DNA from: Lathyrus oleraceus
Lineage: Eukaryota; Streptophyta; Magnoliopsida; Fabales; Fabaceae
Assembly (NCBI RefSeq): GCF_024323335.1
Contig: NC_066584.1
Location: 232,777,494 to 232,841,493, forward strand
Length of the DNA stretch: 64,000 nucleotides
Direction of reading: 5' to 3'
A program made the position numbers and the translations under genes. Below are positions 21,591-33,660 of the stretch, piece by piece; position 1 is the stretch's first letter, and the number at the start of each line of letters is the position of its first letter. The notes beneath the pieces are model-generated. The model worked only from the letters and a program-made list of their open reading frames with translations. It searched no databases and had not been told where the DNA came from.

Positions 21591-22403
21591 AATTTTAGTT
21601 TATGTATTGTATACTTTGTAGCCCTTAGAGCACTCTGAGTATCCTAACATAATACCTTTTTGTGCTTTTGAATCAAACTTGTTCATATGTTATTTAGTAT
21701 TAAGAATAAAGCAGGGGCATCCAAAGGGATGAAAGTAAGAAATGTTGGGTTTTCTTCACTTACACAGTTCATAAGGAGTCTTCTCCAGAATAGGTCTGAC
21801 AGAGATTCTATTCTGAATATAGCATGTTGTATTTACTGCTTTAGCCCAAAAGTGCTTAGCCACATTTGTTTCGTTAATCATGGTTTTGGCCATTTCTTGG
21901 AGAGTCCTATTCTTCCTTTCTACAACCCCATTTTGTTGTGGAGTTCTAGGACAGGAGAAATCATGGGATATTTCATTTGAATTAAAAAGTTCCTCAAAAA
22001 ACTTATTTTCGAATTCTCCACCACGATCACATCTAACTCTGGTGATTTTAGAGTCAAATTCGTTTTGCACTTTTGAACAAAAACTAGTGAATACAGAGTG
22101 TGACTCATTCTTGTGCTTTAGAAATTTTACCCATGTCAAATGACTATAATCATCAACAATGACCAGTCCATACTTCTTTCCATTGATTGAAGTTGTCTTA
22201 ACAGGTCCAAACAAGTCATTGTGAAGGAGTTTCAGAGGCTTAGAGGTAGAAACAACATTTTTCTTTTTAAAAGAAGTTTTTGAAAATTTACCTTTCTGAC
22301 ATGCCTCACAAAGAGCATCTAAAGAAAACTTCAATTTAGGTAGACCTTTGACTAACTCGAGTTTATTTAGCTGAGAAATCCTTCTCATACTAATGTGACC
22401 CAA
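21591..22403 (-). pseudogene. SIRE-type integrase
   Basis: The HHCC zinc finger is recognisable (LGHISMRRIS, CEACQKGKF), although the preceding segment carries two nonsense codons and an Arg-to-Cys change just upstream of 22403. The core keeps DLFGPV, CDRGGEF and NGVVERKNRT, so the DDE residues look intact in this frame (22403-21756). The frame ends at TPYELCK with a stop. A degraded stretch (21591-21755) joins it to the RT linker. Confidence 0.88.
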
Positions 22404-22421
22404 GCATCTATGTCATACCCA

Positions 22422-22850
22422 TTACTCTTCATTTACAGACATTAAACATTTTACATTTTGATCTTTTAGATCTAAAAGATTAATTTTGTAAATATTGTTT
22501 TTCCTCTTGCCTGTGAAAAGAACTGTTCCATTGTTTTGATTAATTGCTTTGCATGTTTTTTGATTGAAGATTATATCATAATCGTTATCAATTAATTGAC
22601 TTATAGATAACAAATTATGCATTAATCCTTCTACGTAAAGAACATCAGAGATAGAGGGAAGAGATCCATTACCAATTGTTCCGGAGCCTCTGATTCTTCC
22701 TTTATGATTTCCTCTGAAGCCTACGAAGCCAACATCTTTAAGTTGCAGGCTTTGGAATATATGCTTTCTTCCCGTCATGTGTCGCGAGCATCCAGAGTCC
22801 AGGTACCATGATTGGTGTCTTAACTCTGCTGCATAGGATATCTGCAACAT
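22422..22850 (-). pseudogene. SIRE-type protease and pre-integrase region
   Basis: SWYLDSGCSRHMTG gives the aspartic protease active site DSG, intact. The flap-side ISDVLYVEGLMHNLLSISQL motif and the GAG-pre-integrase segment follow. A TAG stop at about 22851-22853 separates it from gag in the same frame, and a TAA at the other end separates it from integrase. Confidence 0.88.
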
Positions 22851-22853
22851 ATA

Positions 22854-24514
22854 CTATTTTATCCTTTGGTACCCAGAATCTTTTGGGTCCCTTGTGATTA
22901 GTTCTCCTAGAGTTTCTTGAAACTTTGGGTTTTCTGGCATTAGTAAAGTTTTAGGTTTATCATTTGTAGAAGGTATTTGCTCGTCTTTATCAGAGTCATA
23001 TCCTATTCCTCTTTTCTTATTCTGACTAACTCCATAAATAATAGAAGCCATTCTGCTTCTTTCTAGCCCATTTTTCAGAAACTTTTGAAATATTTTTTCA
23101 TATTTATATATGATTGTGTTAGAAGTTTGTGAGGCTTGAGATAAAGCTTCTTCGAGTTTTAAATATTGTTTAGTTGAAGATTCTTTTTCTCTTTCCAAAA
23201 CCAGAATGTTGTCTTTTAATTCAGAGACTTTCATCTCAAGCTTATCACATTCTTCAATGGTTCCTTCAAGGACTTTCTTTAAAGCCTTGAATTTTTGTCG
23301 AAGTTTCTGATATGAGCTTAGAGATTCAGATAAACAAGATTTAAGGCTAGAGCGGGAAAGATAAGAAAATACCTCTTCAGGATCAGATTGTCTTTCTAAT
23401 GAGCTTCCAGATGTGGTAGCCATGAGTGCCACATTTTCCTGTTCTTCTTTAGAGTCTGATTCTAAGGCATCAGATTCGGAGTCATCCTAGGTGGCCATGA
23501 GTCCCTTCTTAGTTTTAAGAGAATTTTTCTTGAATCCTTCTTTTCTGGAGTTGTCTTTCTTGAGCTTTGGGCATTCGTTTCTATAATGACCTGGTTCTTT
23601 ACATTCATAGCATGTTACCTCTTTGTTTGGTTTGCCTCTAGAAGTTGATTCTGAGCGATCTCCCTTGTGTCTTGGTCTTCTGAAGTTGTTATTCCTTTTT
23701 CTCCCGAGTTGTTTGACTCTTCTGGTTAAGAGAGATAACTCTTCTTCATCATCAGAATCATCCTTTTCAGAGTAATCATTTTCTTCTTCTTCAGCTTGGA
23801 GAGCATTGTTCCTTTCTGGTATGCGTCTCTCAGATCTACACTTCAGAGCCACAAATTTGCTTTTCTTTTGGGGCTCGTCTTCCTCAAGTTCTACTTATGA
23901 CTCCTGAGGGAGCTGACGAGTTCTTCCAAGCTTATGTTGTTTATATCTTTTGATAATTTTAAGACAGTGACCATAGGTCTCCACTTCTTTGGCAAGCTTC
24001 TAACAATCTTTTTGACATTATCTGCAGTAGTGTAGCTCTTGTCCAGAACCTTGAGACCTGCAATTAAAGTTTGAAATCTAGAAAACATTACCTCTATAGC
24101 TTCATCGTCCTCCATCTTGAAGGCTTCATATTTTTGTATTAGAGCCAGAGCCTTTGTCTCTTTGACTTGAGAGTTGCCTTTGTGGATCATCTTTAGGGAG
24201 TCAAGTATTTCTTTAGCAGTTTCCCCGTTGGTGATCTTTTCATATTCATTGTAGGATATGGCATTCAACAATATTGTTCTTGCTTTGTGGTGATTTTTGA
24301 AATCACGCTTCTGATCATCAGTCATTTTATTTTTGGCAATAGCAATACCAGCATCAAATACTGGTGGCACATAGCCAATTGTAACTATGTCCCATAGGTC
24401 AGCGTCATAACCCAGAAAGAAACTTTCGATTCTATCTTTCCAATAATAAAACTTTTCTCCATCAAATACTGGAGGTTTGGCATTGTAGCTATCTCTTTCA
24501 TTTGTGTTGGCCAT
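22854..24514 (-). pseudogene. SIRE-type gag, broken by a frameshift and a stop
   Basis: Starts MANTNERDSYNAKPPVFDG at 24514. The gag core includes YWKDRIESFFLGYDADLWDI, HKARTILLNAI, ALALIQKYEAFKMEDDE and FSRFQTLIAGLKVL. A frame change near 23890 leads to the basic region and the CCHC knuckle CYECKEPGHYRNECP (in 23852-23487). An in-frame TAG near 23488 precedes an acidic coiled-coil tail (23432-22854). Gag builds the particle and binds RNA. All domains are present, but no single intact frame remains. Confidence 0.92.
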
Positions 24515-24579
24515 AGTGTTTTTCTCACGCTGGATCTCTCTACACTGTTAAGTGTTTGATTAGAAAATCAATAACAGAG

Positions 24580-24597
24580 CTGAAACTTTAATACTAA
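24580..24597 (-). promoter_or_regulatory. Degenerate primer-binding site of the SIRE-type copia
   Basis: The minus strand reads TTAGTATTAAAGTTTCAG next to the LTR end. Aligned with the usual tRNA-Met PBS region of such elements (TTGGTATCAGAGCTTCGG), the five differences are all G-to-A or C-to-T. Confidence 0.7.
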
Positions 24598-24598
24598 T

Positions 24599-25679
24599 TG
24601 AAGGTAGAGAAAAACAAGAAAGGGGGGGGTTTGAATTGTTTTCGTAGGTAATAAAAACTTTTGCAAATAAAACACACACGAAAAATAAGACTATCAACAC
24701 AGAAGTTTATCTTGGTTCGCTTGAAATTCATAGCTACTCCAGTCCACTCGGACAAGGTGATTTCACCTTCAACAAGGACTTAATCCACTAATCTTGAAAG
24801 ATTACAACAAAAGCGTCTAAGAGAATAAAGATCTCTTAGCCCTCTCAAGTTTACCGACTTCACAAGTCACTTGAGGAAATATTCAACAACTATTTGAAAA
24901 ATACAATAAAGTGTTTTAGTGCTTCTAGGTAAGCACTAGTAACACAATATAAGCACTGAAATGTTTCACACTTAGAGCCACAACTAATGTGAACATATTT
25001 AAACAAGAAAAAAAAGGATTATAGAATTTTTTATTGCAGTGTTCTTGTGTGTATGCTTCGTATCTTGTAAGATGATGATCTTGCCTTTATATAGTGATTT
25101 GATCAAGAGACCGTTAGCTGAAGCATTCATGAATATCTTGGCAATGATGGACTTTTAATGTCATTAATCTCGTTGTCCTTTCCATAGAAATTTTGGAGAG
25201 CACTTAATCTCTTCTAAAAATAGATTCATACCAAAATAGAAAACCTCATAGCTAAGTCTTTGTGGTTGTTCTTGAATCAGAGTACGCGGAGTTCAGATGT
25301 TCTTGTTTAGCGTGTATATCTTCAAATAGTTGCTGAAAGCATATATACTTCAGATGTTCTTGATGTGTTTTTCTGATAGTGCCTTCTTCAGAGTATAAGT
25401 CATTAGATCTGTTGTGTGGAACTATTCAGATACAGAGTGACCGAGTCTTCTTTCGTCAGATTCTGTGAGCTTTCTATTCTTCAGAGTCAGAACCTCTGCT
25501 TTAATTTAGTCTAAGTTGATATTTTGGACTTGCGTGATTGTCAGATATTGTCTATCTGATCCTTTTTCTGTTAGAGTCCTGCACACTTAGATAAATTTGT
25601 TAGGGTACCAATTTGTTACATCCTTTGTTATCATCAAAACCTAATATATGAATTGTAGACACAACATCTTGTTCTTACA
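24599..25679 (-). repeat. SIRE-type 5' LTR
   Basis: Partner of 15455-16533. In element sense it runs from TGTAAGAACAAG (25679) to CTACCTTCA (24599). The TATA-like box CTATATAAAGG lies on the minus strand at 25086-25093, about 590 bp from the LTR start, matching the copy at 15939-15946. Confidence 0.93.
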
Positions 25680-25684
25680 ACGTG

Positions 25685-25904
25685 AAGCAAACAGTCCACC
25701 CAAACTCCATCCTCATTCAAAACATAACTCCTACACCATAAACCATACTCCCTCGTTTTTATCTTCTTCTTACACCTTAATTCCTCTTCACAAACACATA
25801 TCACCCTCTTTTTCTATACCTTCAAACTACCATACCCTTCCATCTCAATCTACAAACTTCTCTCCCTTATACATTTAACACCATTAAACAATATGTACTC
25901 CCCT
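25685..25904 (+). repeat. Tat element 5' LTR, second part
   Basis: Resumes homology with 63166-63330 right after the copia insertion (CACCCAAACTCCATCCTC, CACAAACACATATCACCCTC). Homology fades after about 25850. The LTR is then cut at 25905 by the start of another copia LTR. Confidence 0.82.
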
Positions 25905-26299
25905 TGTAAGAATAAGATTTGGTTTTGCATCTGGCGTTTAGTTTTAATGATAACAATGCATTGTTTCTAAGAGAATAATTTTGTACCCTAATGGTTTTTG
26001 TCTAGCGTGTAGGTTTTTCTAACAGGTTCTGACTCTGAAGAATTGACGTGTGATATCATCAGATTCTGGACTCAACACGCTCTAACTCTGAAGAGATACA
26101 AGGTGCTTTACAAGATGCTGTCAAGTTCTAGAAAGCTCGTAGAACACTGTTATGATGAACGTTTGTGCTAAAGCCTTGATTGTGAATCTTATTAAAGAGC
26201 CTTTGGAGGATTTTTAAGCCTTTAAGATTCTGCACTCTCAAGTTCTGAAGACTTTGAACAACAAGATCTGGAGACTCTGAAGACCAGGTTCTGAGGAAC
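25905..26299 (+). repeat. Second copia, 5' LTR first part
   Basis: Starts TGTAAGAATAAGATTTGG, the SIRE-type LTR start, and contains the characteristic TCTGACTCTGAAGA-type repeats. It ends at the solo-LTR target site GGAAC (26295-26299). Confidence 0.85.
26295..26299. repeat. Target-site duplication GGAAC of solo LTR A
   Basis: GGAAC at 26295-26299 and 31110-31114 flanks the TG...CA unit exactly. Confidence 0.92.
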
Positions 26300-29200
26300 T
26301 GTAAGACCCTAATTTTGACCCTAAGATCCCTCATGGCATCATATCATTGCTCAATGCATTGCCTCAAAGATCATAGCATGTTTGGCTCCTTAACCCTAGG
26401 GGTGGGACTTGTGTGAGTTGATTTGAGACCACCAAGCATACTTGAATTCTATATTATTGCTTTTCTTATTTTGATTACTACCCAAAAGCACAAAAAATAT
26501 GTCACTAACTCTTTTTGTTTTGAAGCTCAAGTGATCATGTGTTCCCATACTCCTAGGAGGCTCCTAAGCTCAATGAAGTGGCTAGATGAAGATGAGAACA
26601 AGCATGGAAATGGTCCACAAAGTTCCTAATCATCATATATGTCTTCCAAGTATCTCAATTTTCCAATTTGATCAAGATAACCCAAAGGGCTTGAGGATTG
26701 TTTCCCAAGGAAACCCTAATTCAACTGTGCATTGACTGTGCCTTGCTCATGAAGCAACCTCAACCTATGATCAAATTTAACCAAGAGAAGTTCTTTCATT
26801 AATTATTTTATGCATATATGAGCTTATGTGAGGTTCCTCAATCATTCATTCATCAATATTTGAAGTGTGGCCTTGAGAAGTTGACCAGTCAAGTCATCTA
26901 ACTAAACTAAGGATCACTGGGATACAACTTCTAATGTGTTTGTCAAATGAAGATGACCCCAAGAGCAAATATGTTCTTAAGAACCATATGAACAACTTTC
27001 ATGTTCATCAAAAAATCCATTTGAAACTTGGAATGTCATCATTCATTTCAAAACATTATAGGTCATTTTGATTGAAACCCTAATTTTAGGTCAACTTCCC
27101 AAGGACCTAACTTCCTTATTTTTTATGATTTTGAGGTGATACCAAATGAATTGGAAATATTAAGATGTCTAATTAAAATTTTATGTTGGACAAAATTTCA
27201 TAATCCTAAAATAAACACATGTGATAATACAAAATATTATAGGTCACTTTGGACCTAAGTCATTGAATTTGAAAAATGTCTAACTTTAAGTGCCCATAAC
27301 TTTCTTATGAAAAACCTAAATGATGCAAAATTTGAGTCTAAATTGATCATCTTGAAAATATCTACAACGTTGATGTTGGAGGTGTTTCCGTTTGAGGTTT
27401 GCATCATTGAAACATAAGGGCTTGAAGATGCTTGCTTTTGGTAAAAATTTCAAAGGAGACCTAAACATGTTTTGTACCAAAAACTTCACAACCAGTTTTC
27501 ATAAATTTCCAAACTCCAAATGAATTTTTGCTCAACATGAATTTTGTTCCTTACATCAAGAGCTTTCCAACCATTACTCACATTAATTTTTTGAACTTTC
27601 CATGAGTGAGTTTCGAAGAGCTTCATGTTTATGTTCATTTTTGCATTTCACATCAAAACTTCATGTGCAAGCTTATGCAGCCCCTTGTGCACGTCCAATT
27701 CAATTACATATGAGTTCAACATGGATTTGCATTCATTCTTGGGCCACATGCACCTGTACAGGCCCATGCATGAAGGATCCAAATTTTATGCACACGAGCC
27801 AAGCATTGCCTTGCATCCATTCCAGCTATAAATAGAAGTGCAATCTCATTCAAATGGTAACCACAAGGAGATCTGAAGTGCTGCTGGATTGAAAATCAAA
27901 CCCTCACCAAAGGAATTTGCAGTTTTCTATTTCATTTTCAAGCTTGAATTTCAACATCATTAGTTGATATTCACAGCTCAATTCCTTAACCTTGCATCAT
28001 CATCACACTTCCAGATCAAAATTGGATCAAAAGCTTGGACAATTCGTGTTGTTTGAAGCTCCATTTCAGAGGTATATCACCAAACTTTCTTGATCTAGAT
28101 ATTGCTATACAATGTGAATTCCTTTGGTTTGTGCTGTTTTCTGAAGTCCTCATGCATGAGGCAGACCAGTGGTGGTCTCAATTTTGTAAATCGTGCCATT
28201 TTAGATCAAGCACCATGATCTTCAAGCTCATGTTTCTCTCTATATAGAAACATTAAGAATGATCCATGGTTACAGGGATGATGTACATCACCTCAGCTTC
28301 ATTTTGATACCTTCCTTTTTCATTTTCATTGAGGTCTGATTTCCTGTGCGTGGTGGCCGGATCCGGTTAGATCGCCGGAGAAGATGGTGGTTTCCACCAT
28401 CATCCCTATGTGGTAGCCTCTCATCCATTGGATCTCACTGAAACGTTATAATCCTGGCCCTTGCTTGTTTTGACTTATTTTTAATCCAAGTGTAGTGCGT
28501 TTGACCAAGGTGTTTCGTGTGACCGCGCCTCTGAGCCGTATGATCATTGCCACGTCAATTAATGAAACAATCCAGTGGCTGCGCATTTTTGCTATTTTCT
28601 TATTTTCTGATTAATTCCATTTAATTCCTTTTATTTTCAAAAATTCATAAATATTTTATTTGAAGTCACAAAAATATGAGACCAATGCCAAAAAATTTCT
28701 TGAAAAATCTAGTTTCATATTTTGATTTTTAATTATTTTTGTGACTTCATTTAATATTTTTTGTGAATTATTTGGTTTTTAATAGTTTTAATTCATTTTA
28801 AAATGCTTTTTGATATATGAAAAATCCAAAAATATTTTCCTAACACTTATAGATCATGATAAGTCAATGAAAAATAGTCTCATCAATTTCTTAATTGATT
28901 TGAGATTTATTTGAGATTTTAATTCATATTGTGTTATTTTTCATTATTTTTAATTGTTTTTAAATAGTTTCTGATTTCAAAAGTTGTTGAGAAAATTTGT
29001 CAAAGCTAGTTTGACCATATTAGACCTATGAGAATTTAATTGGACATGTTGAAGTTGATTTGAATTAAATTTGAGGTTTGACCATATTTTGTCCATTTTA
29101 TTTTGCATTTATTTTTAATTCAAAAAAATACAAAAATATGTTTGACTTGTTGACTTGCAATCTTCATTTTTCTTCTGTTTAGCATTGATTGATGATGATT

Positions 29201-31109
29201 TGGTTCACCTTTGACCAATTGAGTTTGACACTTGAATTATCTTTCCATTCATTTCATCTTCATCTCATTTCTTTTTATTTTTGGCCAATGAGTTAATGTC
29301 TTATGGTTAGTCTTGACAAATAAGAGGCGTAACCTTCTTTGATCCAAATCAAACTCAACTTAATCCAAGATCAAGTGAGTTGCTTTGTGTCCAAGATAGG
29401 TTGCTTCTTGGTCAAGCAAAAAACCTAAAGTCCATACAAGGCCTTTCTCTTTTCTTTTGGCATGGCAAGTTTTAGGAGCTTGGCTCACTAGTCATGATCT
29501 CTAACTTGTTTTTATTTGCCTATAGTTTTATTGACCGGCCTCAGATAGGTGTGACTACTATATTAGTCCACTTACGATTGCTTAACATAACGCTAAATTG
29601 TATTATGACAAACTAACATAACTTCACTAATTACTAACTTTAATTTGAGGATTTAATTTTCTTACAATTTACTTTAATGCCATTTATTTCTTGCTCATTT
29701 ATTCATATTGCTTTTCATTTTTCTCACTTAAGCTCTTATTTTATGTTTATGTCATTTTCCTTTGCTCATTTGAGCTCATTATTGTATATAAATATATTGT
29801 TGTCTTGTTTTGGTTTTGTGTTTGTTTATGTGAACCTAATGCAAAAGGAGAAAGGAATTAGAATTATGACTTACCTATGCTTAAAGGAGTTCAAGAGCAA
29901 CTAGGCTAAGTTTCAAAGTTGACTTCAAAGGACTTCCTTTCCAAAACTCATTCTTTGTCCATTCCTCTTATTGTGTTGTGAACTTTTTGATGTTTGCTCT
30001 TGTGTGATAGGGATCCCATCTTGAGATAGTAAGGAGGACCATTGTCATGAGTAGCCAAGTTAAGAGAGACAAGCCAAATGGAGATCCTAGGAGCTTGAAT
30101 ATAAATTGTTTGATTGCTTGATTGTGTGCTAAGTCCAAAGGAAAGGAGCATCTTTAATCATCTCTATGATTTCAAGAAAAGGAACTCCAAGGGTTTTATC
30201 TTCTCTCTTATCTTTCTATGCTTTAGGACTAGCCCTTCTCTTTTTCTCCCCACTCTAACCCAAGCCAAAATCTTTTCTTGCAAACTTTGACATTGTTTTC
30301 AAACTAGAAACCTAGGCCTTGTGCCTTTGACTTTTCAAAATCTTTTCATTAATACTCATTATGAATGAATCTTAATCCAACTTCGACTTCATTTTGTAAA
30401 TACACTTAACTTGTAAATACAACTCACTTCAAGTTTGTTTTGTGGTTCCAATGGCCACCCTTGTTAAAACCTTTTCATAAACATTAATCATAGGTTTGAG
30501 TTATCATAGTGGTTGATGTAAACCTCACCTCATCCTTAGTGATTGGATTATAAGTCTTCCATACTTATTATAGGGTTAACCCCTCACTAGTATGTTGAAG
30601 CCTTCCTCACATGGTGGATTGTTGGTTTAGGTTGAGTTTTCTCCCTTTGATAATAAAAGACCTTAAGGCTTTTGATCAAGTCAATTCACCAATCTTTGTG
30701 ATTTTTACCCCGAACTACGAGATTTTGATCCTACCTTTGTGATGGTACGTAGGCAATGGGTTCATCCATTCAAACAACAAACTTGTAAATATAATCTATT
30801 CTTTTCTCATCCCCCCAATCTTTTGCACATGTTTTCACAAATACCAACCTACAACACATATTTGCAAAAAGGGTTCCCTTAGAGTACTAAGGATGTTTTG
30901 GGTGCGTAAAACCTTCCCATTTCATAACCAACCCCCTTACCTAGATCTCTGACATTTTTATTAGTTTTTGATTTGATAAAACTTCTTACTTGGTTTTTGT
31001 TCGCTTTTTAACCTTTCCTTTGGATAAATAAAAGTGCGGTGACGACTCGAATTGTATGTTTACTTTTGGTTTAGTCAATAAACCTAAAGGTAACGAAAAC
31101 CCCGCTACA
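26300..31109 (+). mobile_element. Solo LTR A of an Ogre-family element, 4810 bp
   Basis: Starts TGTAAGACCCTAATTTTGACCC and ends AAAACCCCGCTACA, with 5-bp TSDs and no internal region, PBS or polypurine tract. Length, the TATA box 1.53 kb inside, and the conserved block at about 30870-30945 (diverged relatives of CCTTAGTACTC and GGGTGCGTAA) match Ogre LTRs. The start is shared with solo LTR B. No credible gene: frames such as 27602-27835 are short and AT-rich. It arose by LTR-LTR recombination after insertion into a copia LTR. Confidence 0.9.
27827..27834 (+). promoter_or_regulatory. TATA box of solo LTR A
   Basis: CCAGCTATAAATAGAAGTGCA is a strong plant TATA context. Solo LTR B has GATAAATAGGAGTGCAT at the equivalent site, so the promoter is conserved in the family. 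Confidence 0.65.
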
Positions 31110-31114
31110 GGAAC

Positions 31115-31951
31115 TATGTCAAGACTCTAAAGACCGGGTCTTCTAAGATTCTCTCAACTAGTATCTTGATCCTTCTAAGCATGCTTCAATATTATTTATT
31201 CAGAAGAATATGAAGATTAGAGGATAATATCAAAAGGTTTTGCGTCAGGAAAATAATACACAATACAAGATCACCAATACCTCCACTATACTGATTTTGT
31301 AGGCTAATGACAGTACTATTGTACCATTTTGTCTCATATATGCATACCGTTATACAAGGAGACAACTACAAATTTTCTATTCCAATTCTACCCTCTAACA
31401 AATCTTTTAATTTCATATATAAAGAAGACTTGGAAGATTGGACAAGTTGCCAATTTTCATTGTTATTTTCACGCTGCTATTTCACGCTCATACACAAAGC
31501 TTTTGCTGAAGTAAATATTTTTTGTGTATAGTTTTTGTAAACACACGTAGAGCTTTTATTCGTTATTGTGTGAGAAATTCATTGTACTAAACTTGTGTTA
31601 ATCTACTTTATTATAAGCAGTATTGTAAATACAGTCGTGTAAATCTCAAATTATTTGAGTGTATTCCTTGAGTGACTAGGTTTTAGTCAGATAGACTCAA
31701 GAAGACAAATGCGGTTTGTCTTTGTGGTGTCTATAATCAATTTCGGTTATAGTAAATTAAGTCCTTATTAAGAAGGCAAAAATACCTTGACGGATGGACC
31801 AGAGGTAGCTTTGTTAACAGTGAACTAAATTAAACATAACATTGTTATTTTTCTTGTTCATGTTATTGTTTGATTGTGTTGGTTTTAAAAACCTTTCATT
31901 TTTAGAAACCCAATTCAAACCCCTCATTTCTTGTGTTTCTTGCCACCTTAA
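31115..31951 (+). repeat. Second copia, 5' LTR second part
   Basis: Continues from 26299 after the solo LTR. Contains a TATA box (TATATAAA, 31416-31423), a downstream GT-rich stretch and the end TTGCCACCTTAA next to the PBS. With the first part it makes about 1.23 kb, close to the other SIRE LTRs. Confidence 0.85.
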
Positions 31952-31952
31952 A

Positions 31953-31970
31953 TTGGCATCAGAGCTTCGG
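31953..31970 (+). promoter_or_regulatory. Primer-binding site of the second copia, tRNA-Met type
   Basis: TTGGCATCAGAGCTTCGG follows the LTR end. It differs from the usual TTGGTATCAGAGC by one base. Confidence 0.85.
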
Positions 31971-32034
31971 TTCTGGTCTTGATAAGATTATCGAACACTT
32001 GACAATGTCAGATAAAGATCCAGTGTGAAACATA

Positions 32035-33660
32035 ATGGCTAATATCCCACCACCTGTTGCTCAAACAAATGATAGAGATCACTATATAGTTAAACCTCCT
32101 GTTTTTGATGGAGATAGATTTGATTATCGGAAGGATAAAATTTATAGCTTCTTTATAGGTCATGATGTTGATCTATGGGATGTGGTATTTGATGGCTATA
32201 TACACCCAGTAGATGCATGAGGCAACAAAGTTGAAAGAAGAGTGATGATAGAACAACAGAAAAAAGATTATAAGAATCATCACAAAGCAAGAACCATCTT
32301 GATGAATTCTATTTCATGCATTGAGTATGAAAAGATCACCAACAAAGATACTACAAAATCAATATTTGATCCTCTAAGGATGACTCACGAAGGGAGCGCA
32401 CAAGTCAAAGAAACCAAGGCTCTTGCCTTGATTCAAAAATATGAAGCATTCAAGATGGAGGATGAGGAAACTATTGAGAACTTGTTCTCAAGGTTTCAAA
32501 CTCTTGTTGCAGGACTTAAGGTTTTATACAAAGGGTACTCTATTACTTATCATGTTAAGAAGATCATCATAAGTCTACCAAAAAGATGGAGACCTATGGT
32601 AACTGCTCTAAAGTTATCAAAGGATATGAATAATACTTCTCTTGAAGAACTGGTTAGTTCTTGAAGAAGTCATGTGGTTGAGATTGAGGAAGATGAGCCC
32701 AAGATAAAGAGAAATTTTATTGCTCTGAAGTCTTCGGGAAGACCTGAGAAGTAAAAATCTCTTCAAGTAGAAATTGATGAAGATTTTGAAAAGGAATCAA
32801 AAGAAGAAGATGAATTATCTCTTCTCTCCAGACGTGTCAATTAACTCTGGAAGAAAAGGCAAGGAAAATTCAGAGGAAAAAGAAGGACAGGTGGTCGATT
32901 CAAGAAAGCTGGAGCTGGAAAAGAACTCACGTGCTTTGAGTGCAAGGATCCAGGCCATTTCAAGAATGAATGTCCCAAGTTAAAGAAAGATAAATCTAAG
33001 AAGAACACAGAGGAAAGAAGAAGGGTCTAATGGCTACATGGGATGATTCAGAGTCCTTCGAAGATGAATTTAAGGAAGAGCAGGTTAACATGGCTCTAAT
33101 GGCATACACTGAAGCTCCTGCTGAGATGATTCACTCAGAATCAGAATATGAGTCAGATTTTGAAGATGTATTTGCTGAACTTTCTCGTTTTGAACTTGAA
33201 TCTAGTTTATAAGAAGTTCTGGACAATTATCAGATGCTTCTGGACAAATACAAGGATCCAAAGAATATTCATGTATCTGAATCAGAAGAAAACTGTAAGC
33301 TCCAGAAAGATTTTCAAGTTTGAGTGAAGAACATTTTATTTTGAAAAACAACAACTTTGTGCCTCAAAGCAAGAGTCTCAAACCTGAGAAGAAAATTATT
33401 TCAAAAGCCTCTATAGGTTCTAGTGATATCATAAAGAAATATGATAAATATTTCTAGAAATTTCTCACTAAATGCTTGAATAGAAGCTTAATGGCTTAAA
33501 TGATTTATGGCATAAACAGAAATAGAACAAGGGGTATTGGTTATGATTCCGATGAAGAAACAAATGCTTAATGGCTTAAATGGCTTAAATGATTTATGGC
33601 TTAAATTTTTCGCTAAATGCTTGAATAGAAGCTTAATGGCTTAGATGATAAACAAATACT
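32035..33660 (+). pseudogene. Second copia gag
   Basis: ATG at 32035, PPVFDGDRFDYRKDKIYSFFIG and DVDLWDVV, stop TGA at 32218. It continues with HHKARTILMNSISCIEYEKI, ALALIQKYEAFKMEDEE and FSRFQTLVAGLKVLY to a second stop near 32663. The CCHC knuckle lies near 32930-32985 (CFECKDPGHFKNECPK) in a shifted frame. An acidic tail (33030-33212) follows. At 33455-33650 the coding sequence is locally scrambled by short duplications of an AATGGCTTAAATGATTTATGGC-like block. Similar in layout to the minus-strand SIRE gag but more damaged. Confidence 0.88.

Larger units (their letters stand above)
15455..25679 (-). mobile_element. SIRE/Maximus-type Ty1/copia retrotransposon, complete but degraded
   Basis: A 10,225-bp element flanked by the TSD ACGTG, with LTRs of 1079 and 1081 bp. 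Minus-strand order: LTR, degenerate tRNA-Met-type PBS, gag, protease, integrase, RT, RNase H, an extra 3' ORF region, polypurine tract, LTR. The extra ORF after pol and the tract AAAAAAGGGGGAGAT are typical of SIRE/Maximus. I counted about 30 substitutions in the first roughly 530 aligned LTR bases. Stops and frameshifts in gag, pol and ORF3 make it non-autonomous. Confidence 0.93.

Noticed and set aside
25648..25904. Possible small gene (76-codon Pro/Ser/His frame; similar frame at 63132-63374)
   Set aside because: Both copies are the same Tat LTR segment, and the shared frame breaks at different points, so it is LTR homology.
26300..31109. Intergenic region with host regulatory elements or a host gene
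   Set aside because: The exact TSD and TG...CA ends show that it is a solo LTR; no exon-like structure or conserved protein found.
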